64,000 bases of DNA from Defluviimonas aquaemixtae (GTDB lineage Bacteria; Pseudomonadota; Alphaproteobacteria; Rhodobacterales; Rhodobacteraceae), in assembly GCF_900302475.1 (NCBI RefSeq), contig NZ_OMOQ01000001.1:1178001-1242000 (forward strand). Reading direction: 5' to 3'. This document shows, piece by piece, positions 10,612-19,869 of this stretch. The notes beneath the pieces are model-generated. The model was not told where the DNA came from. It was given only the letters and a program-made list of their open reading frames with translations, and did not search any database. Made by a program: the position numbers and the translations under genes. The first letter of the stretch is position 1; every line of letters starts with the position of its first letter.

Positions 10612-10980
10612 TTACTCTTCGTCTTGGCGTGCCCAATGTTCCGCTTTGGCGCGGTCCTCGGGCGAATAGAACTGTATCCGGGCGCTGGGAAAGAGCGGGT
10701 CTGAAAGCTTTGTACCCCATCCCTTCAACTTCTTGTCGCCGACAACGGCGATCAGCGAATAGCTGTCGTGGTGGCGCATGCCGAACTTCACCTCCCGCCA
10801 CAGCGCGCGCAGATCCCAGCCGTCGAAGTCAGGCTTAAGTTCGATGACCATCGGCACCGTTCCCGGTGTACGTTCGGCGATCTTCTCGAAGATGGGCTCG
10901 AACCGGTCATAGTCGGCCTCCGTCAGCTGCTCGCCGGCTGTCACCCAGACAAGCCCCTGGTCCACGGTCACATTCAGCAT
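10612..10980 (-). CDS. STAS/SpoIIAA-like domain protein
   Basis: This 122-residue protein has a SpoIIAA-like (STAS/SEC14-related) fold pattern: ADYDRFEPIFEKIAERTPGTVPMVIELKPDFDGWDLRALWREVKF, then SLIAVVGDKKLKGWGTKLSD and a final SARIQFYSPEDRAKAEHW strand-helix. Members are small soluble proteins of unclear function. It lies in the same direction between the acyl-CoA dehydrogenase and the hydrolase genes, about 35 bases from each, so it is probably co-transcribed with the valine genes. AGGAGAG upstream supports the ATG at 10980. Any link to valine use is unproven. Confidence 0.8.
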   Translation of the reverse strand: MLNVTVDQGLVWVTAGEQLTEADYDRFEPIFEKIAERTPGTVPMVIELKPDFDGWDLRALWREVKFGMRHHDSYSLIAVVGDKKLKGWGTKLSDPLFPSARIQFYSPEDRAKAEHWARQDEE

Positions 10981-11020
10981 ATCGTCTCTCCTCTGCTTCT
11001 GCAGAGTCAACGTGCATCGC

Positions 11021-12166
11021 TCACCCCCGTTCCGAGAGCATGGCGCGGGCCACGATGAGACGCATGATCTCGTTCGTGCCTTCGAGAATCTGGTGAACGC
11101 GCAGGTCGCGGACGATCTTCTCGATGCCGTAGTCGGCGAGATAACCGTAGCCGCCGTGGAGTTGCAGGCACTGGTTGGCGACCTCGAATGCGTTGTCGGT
11201 GACGTAAAGCTTGGCCATGGCGCAGAACTTCGTCGCGTCCGGTGCGCCCTTATCGAGCTTCCACGCCGCCTGGCGCAGGAACGTGCGCGCCGATTGCAGC
11301 CTCACCTCCAATTCCGCCAGTCGGAACTGGAGTGCCTGGAACTGGTCGAGCGTCTTTCCGAAGGCCTTGCGCTCTCCCACATAGGCGAGCGTCGTGTCGA
11401 GGGCCGCCTGCGCCCCGCCGAGTGCCGAGGCGGCGATGTTCAGCCGCCCGCCGTCGAGTCCCGCCATCGCGTAGCTGAACCCCTTGCCCTCTTCGCCAAG
11501 CAGATTCTCGGCCGGCACCACGCAGTCGTCGAACTGCACCTGCGCGGTCGGCTGCGCGCGCCAGCCCATCTTGTCCTCGAGCCCGCCGAAGGACAGCCCG
11601 TTCGCGCCGTCCTCGACAATCATCGCCGAGATGCCCTTCGGCCCTTCACCGCCCGTGCGGCACATCACGACATAGGCATCCGCGTAGCCGCCGCCCGATA
11701 TGAAGGCTTTGGTTCCGTTCAACTTCCAGCCCTCATTCGTCCGCTCGGCCCGTGTCCTCAGCGCCGCAGCGTCCGAACCCGAGCCGGGTTCGGTTAGGCA
11801 GTAGGCGAAGAACTTCTCCATCGAGCAGAGCGCGGGAAGCCACTTCGACCTGGTGTCATCCGAGCCGAACTTGTCGATCATCCCGCCGCACATGTTGTGG
11901 ATCGACAGGAACGACCCGACCGCCGGGCAGGCCATCGCCAAGGCCTCGAAGACGAGCGTCGCGTCGAGCCGCGACAGCCCTGAACCGCCGTGCGCCTCAC
12001 TTACGTAAATGCCACCTAGGCCGAGCCCGGCCACCTTTTGCCAAAGGTCTTTCGGGATCGTCCCCGCGCGTTCCCAATCGCGGGCGTGCGGCGCGATCTC
12101 GTCGATGGCGAAGGCGCGCGCCATGTCGAAGATGGCCTGCTGTTCCTCGCTCATCGCGAACTCCAT
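11021..12166 (-). CDS. Acyl-CoA dehydrogenase, probably isobutyryl-CoA dehydrogenase
   Basis: This 381-residue flavoenzyme would oxidise isobutyryl-CoA to methacrylyl-CoA. It carries the ACAD FAD-binding AYCLTEPGSGSD motif, FISGGGYAD, and the C-terminal LQLHGGYGY and HQILEGTNEIMR signatures; the glutamate in LEGTNE is the catalytic base in short-chain members. The next steps in valine degradation are encoded directly downstream, which favours the branched-chain assignment over a general butyryl-CoA dehydrogenase. GGGAGGGATGTG precedes the ATG at 12166. Electrons would pass to ETF, which is not encoded here. Confidence 0.92.
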   Translation of the reverse strand: MEFAMSEEQQAIFDMARAFAIDEIAPHARDWERAGTIPKDLWQKVAGLGLGGIYVSEAHGGSGLSRLDATLVFEALAMACPAVGSFLSIHNMCGGMIDKFGSDDTRSKWLPALCSMEKFFAYCLTEPGSGSDAAALRTRAERTNEGWKLNGTKAFISGGGYADAYVVMCRTGGEGPKGISAMIVEDGANGLSFGGLEDKMGWRAQPTAQVQFDDCVVPAENLLGEEGKGFSYAMAGLDGGRLNIAASALGGAQAALDTTLAYVGERKAFGKTLDQFQALQFRLAELEVRLQSARTFLRQAAWKLDKGAPDATKFCAMAKLYVTDNAFEVANQCLQLHGGYGYLADYGIEKIVRDLRVHQILEGTNEIMRLIVARAMLSERG

Positions 12167-12491
12167 CACATCCCTCCCAGGCGGCCTGAATTGAACGAGT
12201 GTTAAATTCCAACTGTTGCAGGAGTTTTGCAAGGCCCAAACGCGGATCGTTCAAGCCGGACTGTGCCGTGAGCGATTCGGCGCGCTGCGACGTACGCTTG
12301 ATCGATTCCAGATGAAAAATTGGTTGCCGCCACGAGGAAAGTCCGGTCCTCGAGCGAGGATTATCCATTGCAGTACATGGACCTTCAATCGTCGGATGTA
12401 TTTTGACCGGCCGTTAAGTTGCCGCTGTTAAACCGCTGGGAATGTGGTAAAAATAAGGCAGGGTATCTTGATGGGTGGGAAGGGTTCCATC
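12167..12491. other. Intergenic region between divergent genes
   Basis: These roughly 325 bases separate the leftward acyl-CoA dehydrogenase from the rightward VPLPA-CTERM gene and must hold both promoters. The composition is more AT-rich than the flanks, especially near 12380-12470. I see no convincing gene, RNA or strong consensus promoter. Confidence 0.5.
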
Positions 12492-13112
12492 ATGCATAGT
12501 GTTTCTGGTCGCCTTGGGGCGGTCGTTTTGGCTATTTTTGTGTCGATGGCTGGCGCGGCAGGAGCCGCGACAGTAAAGACGTTCTGTCCGGGAGCAGCCT
12601 CGGCGACGACGCGGCAGTTTTCCGTAACCACGATCGCGCCGGGCGCGACCTGCGTCGCAACTGGGTTGGGCAATATCAGCGGTAACGCGAATGGCGCACG
12701 CCCGGACCCAATCTTCGGCGTCCTTGGCGCGGGCTACCAGCTCATTGACAAGTCCGACAGTGGGCCGGCGGTGCTGAATGTGTCCGGCGTGTCCGGCACG
12801 TCGGGGCTGTGGTCATTCATTCTGCCGGCAGCGCCCGCGGGCATGATCTGGACGAACCTTGTACTCGCGTTCAAGAGCGGGCAGGGCGGTGGTGGTTCCA
12901 AGCCCAAAGTCACAGGGCCCGACTGGGCGGCCTTCCTTCTGCCCTCCGGCGCCAGCAGCGGATTGTGGTCTATCTCGGGACAACAGTCGCTGTCGCACGC
13001 CAACCTCTACGGCCAACTCGCGCCCGCAGCGGTGCCACTGCCAGCGGCTGGCGTCCTGATGGTCGGCGCCTTGGGCGCATTTGCGGCGGTCCGCCGGCGC
13101 CGCAGGGCCTGA
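12492..13112 (+). CDS. VPLPA-CTERM exported protein 1
   Basis: This 206-residue protein has a signal peptide (GRLGAVVLAIFVSMAGAAGAA) and a C-terminal sorting tail: VPLPAAGVLMVGALGAF followed by AAVRRRRRA. That is the VPLPA-CTERM form of the PEP-CTERM signal, which an exosortase (XrtD type) cleaves so that the protein reaches the cell surface or matrix. The body is rich in Gly, Ser and Ala, with two Cys near the N-terminus, and belongs to no family I recognise. AAGGG before the ATG at 12492 supports this start. No exosortase is in the window. Confidence 0.82.
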   Translation: MHSVSGRLGAVVLAIFVSMAGAAGAATVKTFCPGAASATTRQFSVTTIAPGATCVATGLGNISGNANGARPDPIFGVLGAGYQLIDKSDSGPAVLNVSGVSGTSGLWSFILPAAPAGMIWTNLVLAFKSGQGGGGSKPKVTGPDWAAFLLPSGASSGLWSISGQQSLSHANLYGQLAPAAVPLPAAGVLMVGALGAFAAVRRRRRA

Positions 13113-13137
13113 ACCCAGCGCCGATACCGCTTTGAAG

Positions 13138-13158
13138 GAGGGGCGCGGCCCCTCTTTT
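13138..13158 (+). terminator. Intrinsic terminator after VPLPA-CTERM gene 1
   Basis: GAGGGGC (13138-13144) and GCCCCTC (13148-13154) form a perfect 7-bp GC-rich stem with a 3-base loop, followed at once by TTTT. It lies about 25 bases after the stop, so the two VPLPA-CTERM genes are likely separate transcripts. Confidence 0.75.
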
Positions 13159-13311
13159 CGACTTGGGGCGCGAAGCCTGCAAAGACAAATCTCGGCGGTA
13201 CGTTCCCCTCATTGGCGAACTTTCGCCTTAAAATTGCCTCAAGCCTTCGATACTCCCCTCTTATCCGGCCTCTGTGTGCCGGTAGGGGATGAAGTTGTGG
13301 GAGTAACGGGA

Positions 13312-13923
13312 ATGGGCATTGCGTCCGGTATCAAGACTTGCGCGATGGCGGCCGTCATCGTTACCGGCTCCGCGTTCGCGGCGCTTGCCGCCACGTTCAA
13401 CGGCAGTTTCACGATCGGCGGCAACGCGTTCAGTTCGCCGGGCCTGGTTGTCAATGCCAGCCCGACAAGCGGGCCGCTGAACCTGAATCTCACCGTTGGC
13501 CAGAGTGTGACCTTCGACCTGTTCGACATCTGGACAAACGACCCGCTCATCAATGGCTCAGATACGACGCCGCAATCGATCTTCGTGGATTTCGATATCG
13601 GCCGGTCAGGCGGCGTGGGTGCGCTCAACGGCACCACGCAGGGAAACACCGCGTTCATCTTCCAGTACGGCAGCGTGAATTGGCAGGCGCCTCTGATGCT
13701 GGCCTTTGGTAATGGCGGACTTATGCAGATTTCGCTCAGCAACGAGATCTTCAACTTCGGGGTCTTCGGACTGAGCGCGGGCCAGGCGAATGGCGCAACC
13801 GTGCAAGCCACGGCGACCCTCATCGCGGCACCCGTGCCGCTGCCCGCGGCGGGGCTTGGCCTGCTGGCCGGACTTGGTGGACTGGCGCTCGTTCGGCGGC
13901 GCCGGATGCGCGACGCCGCCTGA
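13312..13923 (+). CDS. VPLPA-CTERM exported protein 2
   Basis: This 203-residue protein has a signal peptide (KTCAMAAVIVTGSAFAALA) and the C-terminal tail VPLPAAGLGLLAGLGGLAL followed by VRRRRMRD, the VPLPA-CTERM sorting signal. The mature part is beta-rich with alternating Ser/Asn/Gly (FNGSFTIGGNAFSSPG, SVTFDLFDIWTND), lacks Cys and differs in sequence from the neighbouring VPLPA protein. GGGAG precedes the ATG at 13312. It probably ends up at the cell surface after exosortase processing; its function is unknown. Confidence 0.82.
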   Translation: MGIASGIKTCAMAAVIVTGSAFAALAATFNGSFTIGGNAFSSPGLVVNASPTSGPLNLNLTVGQSVTFDLFDIWTNDPLINGSDTTPQSIFVDFDIGRSGGVGALNGTTQGNTAFIFQYGSVNWQAPLMLAFGNGGLMQISLSNEIFNFGVFGLSAGQANGATVQATATLIAAPVPLPAAGLGLLAGLGGLALVRRRRMRDAA

Positions 13924-13984
13924 GTTAACCGCCCGCTGATCGCGGAGCGACCGCCCTTCAACGAGCATCCGCCCCGAAACGCCG

Positions 13985-15112
13985 TCAGAGATCGGCGTGA
14001 TACTCCTCGATGAGGCTTTCAACCACGGCGCGCATCGCATCCGCCTCGTCCCGCCCACTCGTGCGCGCTTCGACGTGCACGCTGCGCTGCCTGTCGGCAC
14101 TCGTCCCTGTGTCGAGAAGGCCGCGCAGCGCCTCCAGTTCGTCAAGGCAGCGGAGCGCCTCTGCGTCCTGGGTCAGAAGCTCGATCAGTTCTTCGATAAG
14201 AACCGCGAAGTCGATGACCTCGAGCCGGCCGAAATCGATCAGCCCGCCCGAAATTCCATAGCGCTGCGCGCGCCAGCGGTTCTCCGCGATCAGGAAGTTG
14301 TCGTAGTGCCGCCAGCGCTGATTTTTCCGCTGAAGCCGCCACAGCATGCGCGTCAGGCACTGGGTGACGGCGGCGAGCGACAGCGTCATCTCGAGCCGCG
14401 GCTGGACATCGCAGATCCGGCTTTCGATTGTGGGAAACCGCGCCGAGGGGCGGAGGTCCCACCAGATCTTCGTCGAATCCTCGATCAGGTTCATGTGAAC
14501 GAGCGCATGGACCGTCCGCTGATACTCCGCCCAGCTGTCGAAGTGCGGCGGCAGTCCCGTGCGGGGGAGGTTGTCGAAGACCGTGAGCCGGTAGCTCGCG
14601 AGCCCCGTATCCTCGCCCTGCCAGAACGGCGAGGATGCCGACATCGCCAGAAGGTGCGGAAGGAAGTAGGAAAGCTGGTTGGCGATGTCGATGCGCATGT
14701 CCTCGGCCGGCACGCCGACATGGACATGCATCCCACAAATCAGCATCCGCCGCGCGACACCGCCAAGATCGCGGCGAAGCTCGTTATAGCGCTCCTTGTC
14801 GGTGTGGTGCTGATCCTTCCAATCTGAGAACGGATGGCAGGACGCCGCGATCGGCGCGAGACCATGCTCTGCCGCGTGGCGTGAGACGCAGGCGCGAAGC
14901 CGCCTGAGGTCGTCGCGCGCCTCGGCGATGTCCTTGCAGACGCGCGTGCCGATCTCGATCTGGCACTGCAGGAACTCCGGACTGACCTGGTCTTCGAACT
15001 CCGCCTTGCAGCGGGCCATCAGCTCTTCCGGTGCGACCGCGAGAGCGAGGGATTCCCTGTCGACCAGAAGGTACTCTTCCTCGATGCCGATGGTGAAATC
15101 CGGTGCGGTCAT
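13985..15112 (-). CDS. ybdK: Carboxylate-amine ligase (YbdK / GCS2-like)
   Basis: This 375-residue enzyme of the glutamate-cysteine ligase type 2 superfamily begins with the hallmark [13 protein letters not shown] and contains [10 protein letters not shown], the ESRICDVQP strand and a C-terminal [10 protein letters not shown] segment, which form the ATP/metal-binding core. E. coli YbdK has weak glutamate-cysteine ligase activity; the true substrates are unsettled. GGGAGACATCC precedes the ATG at 15112. The gene lies downstream of mmsA in the same direction but beyond a strong terminator, so it is probably transcribed on its own. Confidence 0.88.
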   Translation of the reverse strand: MTAPDFTIGIEEEYLLVDRESLALAVAPEELMARCKAEFEDQVSPEFLQCQIEIGTRVCKDIAEARDDLRRLRACVSRHAAEHGLAPIAASCHPFSDWKDQHHTDKERYNELRRDLGGVARRMLICGMHVHVGVPAEDMRIDIANQLSYFLPHLLAMSASSPFWQGEDTGLASYRLTVFDNLPRTGLPPHFDSWAEYQRTVHALVHMNLIEDSTKIWWDLRPSARFPTIESRICDVQPRLEMTLSLAAVTQCLTRMLWRLQRKNQRWRHYDNFLIAENRWRAQRYGISGGLIDFGRLEVIDFAVLIEELIELLTQDAEALRCLDELEALRGLLDTGTSADRQRSVHVEARTSGRDEADAMRAVVESLIEEYHADL

Positions 15113-15222
15113 GGATGTCTCCCTTCCCGGCCAGTTGAACAGAGGCCGGTTAGGCGGGCAAGCGTCGATGAGCCGCCGCGCAGCTACTTCGCCGGGCATT
15201 CGCGATGCTGATCCGAAATGCG

Positions 15223-15252
15223 AAAAGGCCGGAGCTGATCCGCCCCGGCCTT
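15223..15252 (-). terminator. Intrinsic terminator of mmsA
   Basis: On the minus strand the sequence forms AAGGCCGG ... CCGGCCTT followed by TTCGCATTTC, giving an 8-bp perfect stem (15225-15232 with 15245-15252) and a T-rich tail. It lies about 34 bases beyond the mmsA stop codon and before ybdK. Confidence 0.75.
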
Positions 15253-15285
15253 GGTCATTCGCTCGCAGGTGTATCGCGGCGGCGC

Positions 15286-16785
15286 TCAGTCCATCGCCTT
15301 GAAATGGAACTCGCCGCCTTCCTTAAGGCCCGAAGGCCAGCGGGAGGTCACGGTCTTCGTCCGCGTGTAGAAGCGGAACGCGTCCGGTCCGTGCTGGTTG
15401 AGGTCGCCGAAGCCCGACTTCTTCCAGCCGCCAAAGGTGTGGTAGGCCAAGGGCACCGGGATCGGCACGTTGATGCCCACCATGCCGATGTTGATCCGGC
15501 TCGCGAAATCGCGCGCCGTGTCGCCGTCGCGGGTGAAGATCGCGGTACCGTTGCCGTATTCGTGGTCCATGGCGAGGCCAAGCGCCTCTTCGTAGGACTT
15601 GGCGCGCACGGTCGAGAGGACCGGGCCGAAGATCTCCTGCCTGTAGATGTCCATGTCGCGCGTGACATGGTCGAAGAGGTGCGGGCCGACGAAATAGCCG
15701 CTCTCGTAGCCCTGAAGCTTGAAGTCGCGGCCATCCACGACGAGCTTCGCGCCCTGTTCCAGGCCGGAATTCACGAGGCTGACGATACGGTCGCGGGCCT
15801 GGGCCGTCACGACCGGGCCGTAGTCCACGTCGTTGCCGGCGGTGTAGGGGGCGACTTTCAGCTTCTCGATGCGCGGCACGAGCTTGTCGATCAGCCGGTC
15901 GGCCGTCTCGTCGCCCACCGGAACCGCGACCGAGATCGCCATGCAGCGTTCGCCAGCGGCACCGTAGCCAGCACCGACCAGCGCATCCGCCGCCTGGTCC
16001 ATGTCGGCGTCCGGCATGACGATCATGTGGTTCTTGGCGCCGCCGAAGCACTGCACGCGCTTTCCGTTCGAGCAGCCGCGCCCATAGATGTATTCGGCAA
16101 TCGGCGTCGAGCCGACGAAGCCGATCGCCTGAACGGTCGGGTTGTCGAGGATCGCGTCGACGCTTTCCTTGTCGCCGTTGATGACCTGCAGCACGCCGTC
16201 CGGCAGGCCCGCTTCCTGCATCAGTTCGGCGAGCATCAGCGGCACCGAGGGATCGCGCTCCGACGGCTTCAGGATGAAGGCGTTGCCGCAGGAAAGGGCA
16301 GGGCCCATCTTCCACATCGGGATCATTGCGGGGAAGTTGAACGGCGTGATGCCCGCGACAACGCCCAGAGCCTGACGCATCGAATACATGTCGATGCCCG
16401 GACCGGCCGAGTCGGTGAACTCGCCCTTCAGGAGTTGCGGCGCGCCGATGCAGTATTCCATGACTTCCAGACCGCGCTGCACGTCGCCCTTGGCGTCGGG
16501 GATGGTCTTGCCATGCTCGCGCGAGAGCGCCTCGGCCAGCTTTTCCATATCGCGGTTGAGAAGCCGCACGAACTCCATGATCACGCGCGCGCGGCGCTGC
16601 GGGTTCGTCGCAGCCCACTTCGGCTGGGCCTCCGCGGCGGATGCGACCGCCGCGTCGAGTTCGTCCTTCGATGCGAGCGGCACCCTGGCTTGCACTTCGC
16701 CCGTCGCAGGGTTGTAGACATCCGCGAAGCGGCCCGACTTCCCCTTCACATGCTTGCCGTTGATCCAGTGGGTAAGTTCTTTCAT
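15286..16785 (-). CDS. mmsA: CoA-acylating methylmalonate-semialdehyde dehydrogenase
   Basis: This 499-residue aldehyde dehydrogenase converts methylmalonate semialdehyde, NAD+ and CoA to propionyl-CoA and CO2, the last step of the valine route whose earlier enzymes are encoded at 8.6-12.2 kb. Diagnostic segments are [43 protein letters not shown] and [11 protein letters not shown] with the catalytic cysteine; the N in NFPAMIPMW and the CoA-acylating subfamily features fit MmsA rather than ordinary ALDH. The ATG at 16785 follows GGAGGC. The gene is divergent from a LysR regulator, with repeated TTGCA-type half-sites between them. Confidence 0.96.
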   Translation of the reverse strand: MKELTHWINGKHVKGKSGRFADVYNPATGEVQARVPLASKDELDAAVASAAEAQPKWAATNPQRRARVIMEFVRLLNRDMEKLAEALSREHGKTIPDAKGDVQRGLEVMEYCIGAPQLLKGEFTDSAGPGIDMYSMRQALGVVAGITPFNFPAMIPMWKMGPALSCGNAFILKPSERDPSVPLMLAELMQEAGLPDGVLQVINGDKESVDAILDNPTVQAIGFVGSTPIAEYIYGRGCSNGKRVQCFGGAKNHMIVMPDADMDQAADALVGAGYGAAGERCMAISVAVPVGDETADRLIDKLVPRIEKLKVAPYTAGNDVDYGPVVTAQARDRIVSLVNSGLEQGAKLVVDGRDFKLQGYESGYFVGPHLFDHVTRDMDIYRQEIFGPVLSTVRAKSYEEALGLAMDHEYGNGTAIFTRDGDTARDFASRINIGMVGINVPIPVPLAYHTFGGWKKSGFGDLNQHGPDAFRFYTRTKTVTSRWPSGLKEGGEFHFKAMD

Positions 16786-16801
16786 GGCAGCCTCCCGATA
16801 A

Positions 16802-16876
16802 TTTGCACAGAGAATAGCCTTGCAAAATTGCGCGGAAAAGGGGCAGTTTCCCAAATGCATTTTGCATTTTCGCAAA
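16802..16876. promoter_or_regulatory. Cluster of TTGCA half-sites between mmsA and lysR
   Basis: The 100-base divergent region carries TTTGCA (16802-16807), TTGCAA (16820-16825), the palindrome ATGCA-TTT-TGCAT (16855-16867) and TTTGC-N6-GCAAA (16861-16876), the last reaching the ribosome-binding site of the regulator gene. Repeated half-sites of one sequence in a divergent promoter are typical of a LysR activator controlling its neighbour and itself. The assignment to this LysR protein is an inference. Confidence 0.5.
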
Positions 16877-16885
16877 GGATGTCTC

Positions 16886-17779
16886 ATGGCCGACTGGGAT
16901 GATTTGCGCATTTTCCTTGCCGTCGCGCGGGCGGAGAGCCTGTCAGGCGCGGGCAGGCTCCTGAAACTTGACCCCGCGACTGTCGGCCGCCGCATCGCCA
17001 AGCTCGAAGAGACGATGGCGGCGCGGCTGTTTGCCCGCTCGCCGCAGGGCTACGCGCTGTCGGGCGAGGGCCAGAGGCTCATGTCGCATGCCCTTCGCGC
17101 GGAACAGGCCGTCGCCGAGGCGATGGAAGAGGTGGGGACCGAGGGGCCCGGCTTGATCGGGCAGGTCCGTCTCGGGGCTCCTGACGGAAGCGCCAATTAC
17201 CTTCTGCCTCAAATCGTGGCCGGAATCTGCGATGACCATCCGGGGCTCGAAGTCCAGATCGTTGCTCAGCCACGCGTCGTTAACCTTTCGAAGCGCGAGG
17301 CCGACATGGCCATTGCGGTCAGTCCGCCCGCAACGGGGCATCTCACGGTTCAAAAGCTCACGGATTACAAGCTCCACCTCGCGGCGTCGCAGGCCTATCT
17401 CGACCGCCATCCGCCGATTGCCCGCATCGCCGATCTGAAGCACCACCGGACGATCGGTTACATCGATGACCTGATCTTCGACAAGGAACTCGACTACCAG
17501 ACCGAAGCCGGAATGGAGGCGGTCGCGCTCGCCTCGAACTCTGTCTCGGTGCAGTTCAACTGGGTCCGGACAGGAGCTGGGATCGCTGTCGTGCACGACT
17601 TCGCTCTGCCTGCGGCGCCGGGTCTCGTGAAAGTTCTGCCTGATCAGGTCTCGCTCACCCGTTCATTCTACTTGATCCGCCACCCGGACGACAGAAGGGT
17701 CGAAAGGCTCAACCGCTTTGCTGAGCTTTTGGCCCATGGTGTGCGTCGCGAGGTCGCCCGGCTGGAAGCCTTGGCTTGA
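16886..17779 (+). CDS. LysR family regulator, probable regulator of mmsA
   Basis: This 297-residue protein has an N-terminal winged helix-turn-helix (DWDDLRIFLAVARAESLSGA, then LDPATVGRRIAKLEE, residues 3-45) and a C-terminal periplasmic-binding-like effector domain starting near GQVRLGAPDGSANYLLPQI. It is divergent from mmsA with palindromes between them, the usual layout for a LysR regulator and its target. A valine intermediate as inducer is plausible but unproven. AAAGGATG precedes the ATG at 16886; an upstream in-frame start at 16820 would lie within the operator cluster and is rejected. Confidence 0.9.
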   Translation: MADWDDLRIFLAVARAESLSGAGRLLKLDPATVGRRIAKLEETMAARLFARSPQGYALSGEGQRLMSHALRAEQAVAEAMEEVGTEGPGLIGQVRLGAPDGSANYLLPQIVAGICDDHPGLEVQIVAQPRVVNLSKREADMAIAVSPPATGHLTVQKLTDYKLHLAASQAYLDRHPPIARIADLKHHRTIGYIDDLIFDKELDYQTEAGMEAVALASNSVSVQFNWVRTGAGIAVVHDFALPAAPGLVKVLPDQVSLTRSFYLIRHPDDRRVERLNRFAELLAHGVRREVARLEALA

Positions 17780-17836
17780 CAGACGCGGAGCAAGAGTCAA
17801 CGCTGATCGAAAGTTCCGCATCCTCAGGAGGTTGCC

Positions 17837-18271
17837 ATGCAGGTTCACCAGATTCTGCGCGCCAAGCCCAAAACCGACATCATCACCGTCGCGCCGGGCA
17901 CGAGTGTCGCGGACGCCGCGCGGCTTCTTGCGGAACGACGGATCGGCGCGGTCGTCGTTTCCGAGGATGGAAAGGTGCCGCTCGGCATTCTGTCCGAGCG
18001 TGACATCGTGCGCGATCTCGGGCGCCGCGGCTCGGGCTGCCTGACCGACACGGTGGATTCGCTGATGACCCGCAACCTGATTTCCTGCGGCCCCAAGGAC
18101 GTCGCCGACAGCGTGCTCGAGAAGATGACCACGGGCCGCTTCCGTCACATGCCGGTTATGGAAGAGGGCAAGATGGTCGGCATCATCTCGATCGGCGATG
18201 TGGTGGCCGCGCGCATCTCCGAGCTTGCGATGGAGAAGGACGCACTCGAAGGCATGATCATGGGCAACTGA
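17837..18271 (+). CDS. CBS-domain pair protein
   Basis: This 144-residue protein consists almost wholly of two CBS motifs: IITVAPGTSVADAARLLAERRIGAVVV followed by GILSERDIVRDL, and a second with DSVLEKMTTGRFRHMPVMEEG and GIISIGDVV. Such Bateman modules bind adenosyl ligands (AMP, ATP, NADH, SAM) and sense energy state. No catalytic domain is fused. AGGAGG before the ATG fixes the start. It sits between the LysR gene and coaD in the same direction; co-transcription with coaD is possible. Confidence 0.93.
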   Translation: MQVHQILRAKPKTDIITVAPGTSVADAARLLAERRIGAVVVSEDGKVPLGILSERDIVRDLGRRGSGCLTDTVDSLMTRNLISCGPKDVADSVLEKMTTGRFRHMPVMEEGKMVGIISIGDVVAARISELAMEKDALEGMIMGN

Positions 18272-18359
18272 CTTGCGGCGCACAGGCCGGATGAGCCTAC
18301 AATCCGGCGCGCGGTAAGATTGCGTGACCGAAGCAGAGGTCCAAGGGGGACAGAGACCC

Positions 18360-18851
18360 ATGCGCATCGGCCTGTATCCGGGTACTTTCGACCCGATCAC
18401 GCTCGGCCATACCGACATCATTCAGCGCGCGATGGCGCTCGTCGACCGTCTGGTCATCGGCGTTGCGATCAACCGCGACAAGGGGCCGCTTTTCGGGCTC
18501 GAGGACCGCGTGGCGATGGTCGAGGCCGAGTGCAAGCCGATTGCCGCCGAGACAGGCGGCGAGATCGTCGTTCATCCGTTCGACAACCTTCTGATCGGCT
18601 GCGCCCGCGATGTAGGCGCGACGGTGATCGTGCGGGGGCTCCGCGCCGTCGCAGATTTTGAGTACGAGTTCCAGATGGTCGGCATGAACCGTGCTATGGA
18701 CGCCTCGATCGAAACGGTGTTCCTGATGGCCGATGCGCGGCGCCAGGCCATCGCGTCGAAGCTCGTGAAGGAGATCGCGCGGCTTGGCGGGGACGTGTCG
18801 AAATTCGTGACGCCGGCAGTGCGCGAGGCCCTTAAGGCGCGCTTTTCCTGA
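18360..18851 (+). CDS. coaD: Phosphopantetheine adenylyltransferase
   Basis: This 163-residue enzyme joins ATP and 4'-phosphopantetheine to give dephospho-CoA, the penultimate step of CoA synthesis. The nucleotidyltransferase motif is GTFDPITLGHTDII near the N-terminus, followed by AINRDKGPLFGLEDRV, RGLRAVADFEYEFQM and the C-terminal SSKLVKE-like segment (ASKLVKEIARLGGDVS). Length and motifs are standard. The ATG at 18360 begins exactly at the conserved MRIGLYPG; the longer frame from 18324 adds no conserved residues. Confidence 0.97.
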   Translation: MRIGLYPGTFDPITLGHTDIIQRAMALVDRLVIGVAINRDKGPLFGLEDRVAMVEAECKPIAAETGGEIVVHPFDNLLIGCARDVGATVIVRGLRAVADFEYEFQMVGMNRAMDASIETVFLMADARRQAIASKLVKEIARLGGDVSKFVTPAVREALKARFS

Positions 18852-18876
18852 CGGCGATTTCGCCGGCCGGCGAGGG

Positions 18877-19800
18877 CTAGTCCGGCAGCCGGAAATCCGC
18901 GAAGACGGGATAATGATCCGAAGGCCATTCGCCCCGGAAGCGCTGTCTAAGTACCACTGGCGCCACGGCGAGCGCGATGTTCGACGTGATGGCCAGATGG
19001 TCGATTGCGCCGAAAAGATTGATTCCGCGGTTGAAGTGATAGGTCGCGCCCGCGACCGGGCTGAAGGTCAGCCCCGCCCGTTCCAGAATCCCGACTGTTC
19101 GCGATCCGACTCGGTCATTCACGTCGCCCAACAAAAAGACGGGCTCATCGGCTGCGTTCAGCGCAGCGATCCGCTCGCGCACGAGCTCGGCCGACCGCGT
19201 GCGGTTGGAACGGCTCTTGTACTCGAAATGCACGTTGAACACGTAGAACGGCCGTCCCTCGCCGCGCGGCGCGAAGCGCGCCCAGCTCGCGAAGGCGGGA
19301 TAGGAGCCGTCGAAGGTACGAGAGTAGATCACCTCGGGCGTCTCAGAGAAGAAGAACCAGCCCTGATCGAGCACGCGAAAGCGGTCCTTCCGGAAGAGGA
19401 TGGGCTGGGTCGACGGAAACTCGCGCCAGTCGCCGACCGCGGCCGCCGCGTAGCCGGAATTCTCGCCGAGCAGGTGATCGAGCGTCAGGTTGACTTCGCC
19501 GCCGCTGCCGCCCGCGAAGCTTTCCATTTCCTGAAAGGCGAAGATGTCGGCTTCTATCGCCTTGAACATGTCGTCGAGGGGGCCCTTCCGGCGGTTCCAG
19601 TCGCCGACCGACCAAGCCCCTTCGTCACGCCGCAGGACGATGTAGTGGACATTGTGTGTGGCGACCCTGACCGTGCCGGGTGCCTTCGGCGGTGCGGGGT
19701 TCTGGCCCGAGTTCGAGATGTGCAGTGCGGACGCCAGAAGCACGAGCGCAAGAACGAGCGTGCCGGTCAATCTAAGAACGGCTTTCATCAGTCGAAGCAT
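18877..19800 (-). CDS. Exported endonuclease/exonuclease/phosphatase family protein
   Basis: This protein of about 307 residues has an N-terminal signal anchor (VLRLTGTLVLALVLLASALHIS) and an EEP (DNase I-like) domain. Typical motifs are RVATHNVHYI, DIFAFQEMES, VFNVHFEYKS, VFLLGDVND, the DHLAI strand and the final SDHYPVFADF, which provide the metal-binding Glu/Asp/His set. The substrate may be nucleic acid, a phosphoinositide-like lipid or another phosphodiester; export argues against DNA repair. The start is uncertain (ATGs at 19800 and 19788, neither with a strong ribosome-binding site). It is convergent with coaD. Confidence 0.85.
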   Translation of the reverse strand: MLRLMKAVLRLTGTLVLALVLLASALHISNSGQNPAPPKAPGTVRVATHNVHYIVLRRDEGAWSVGDWNRRKGPLDDMFKAIEADIFAFQEMESFAGGSGGEVNLTLDHLLGENSGYAAAAVGDWREFPSTQPILFRKDRFRVLDQGWFFFSETPEVIYSRTFDGSYPAFASWARFAPRGEGRPFYVFNVHFEYKSRSNRTRSAELVRERIAALNAADEPVFLLGDVNDRVGSRTVGILERAGLTFSPVAGATYHFNRGINLFGAIDHLAITSNIALAVAPVVLRQRFRGEWPSDHYPVFADFRLPD

Positions 19801-19869
19801 AGCGCAGAGGCGCTTCGCGCGCATCCCGATTCTAGGGGCTTCGCCAGTATCGACAGCGCGATGACGGCG

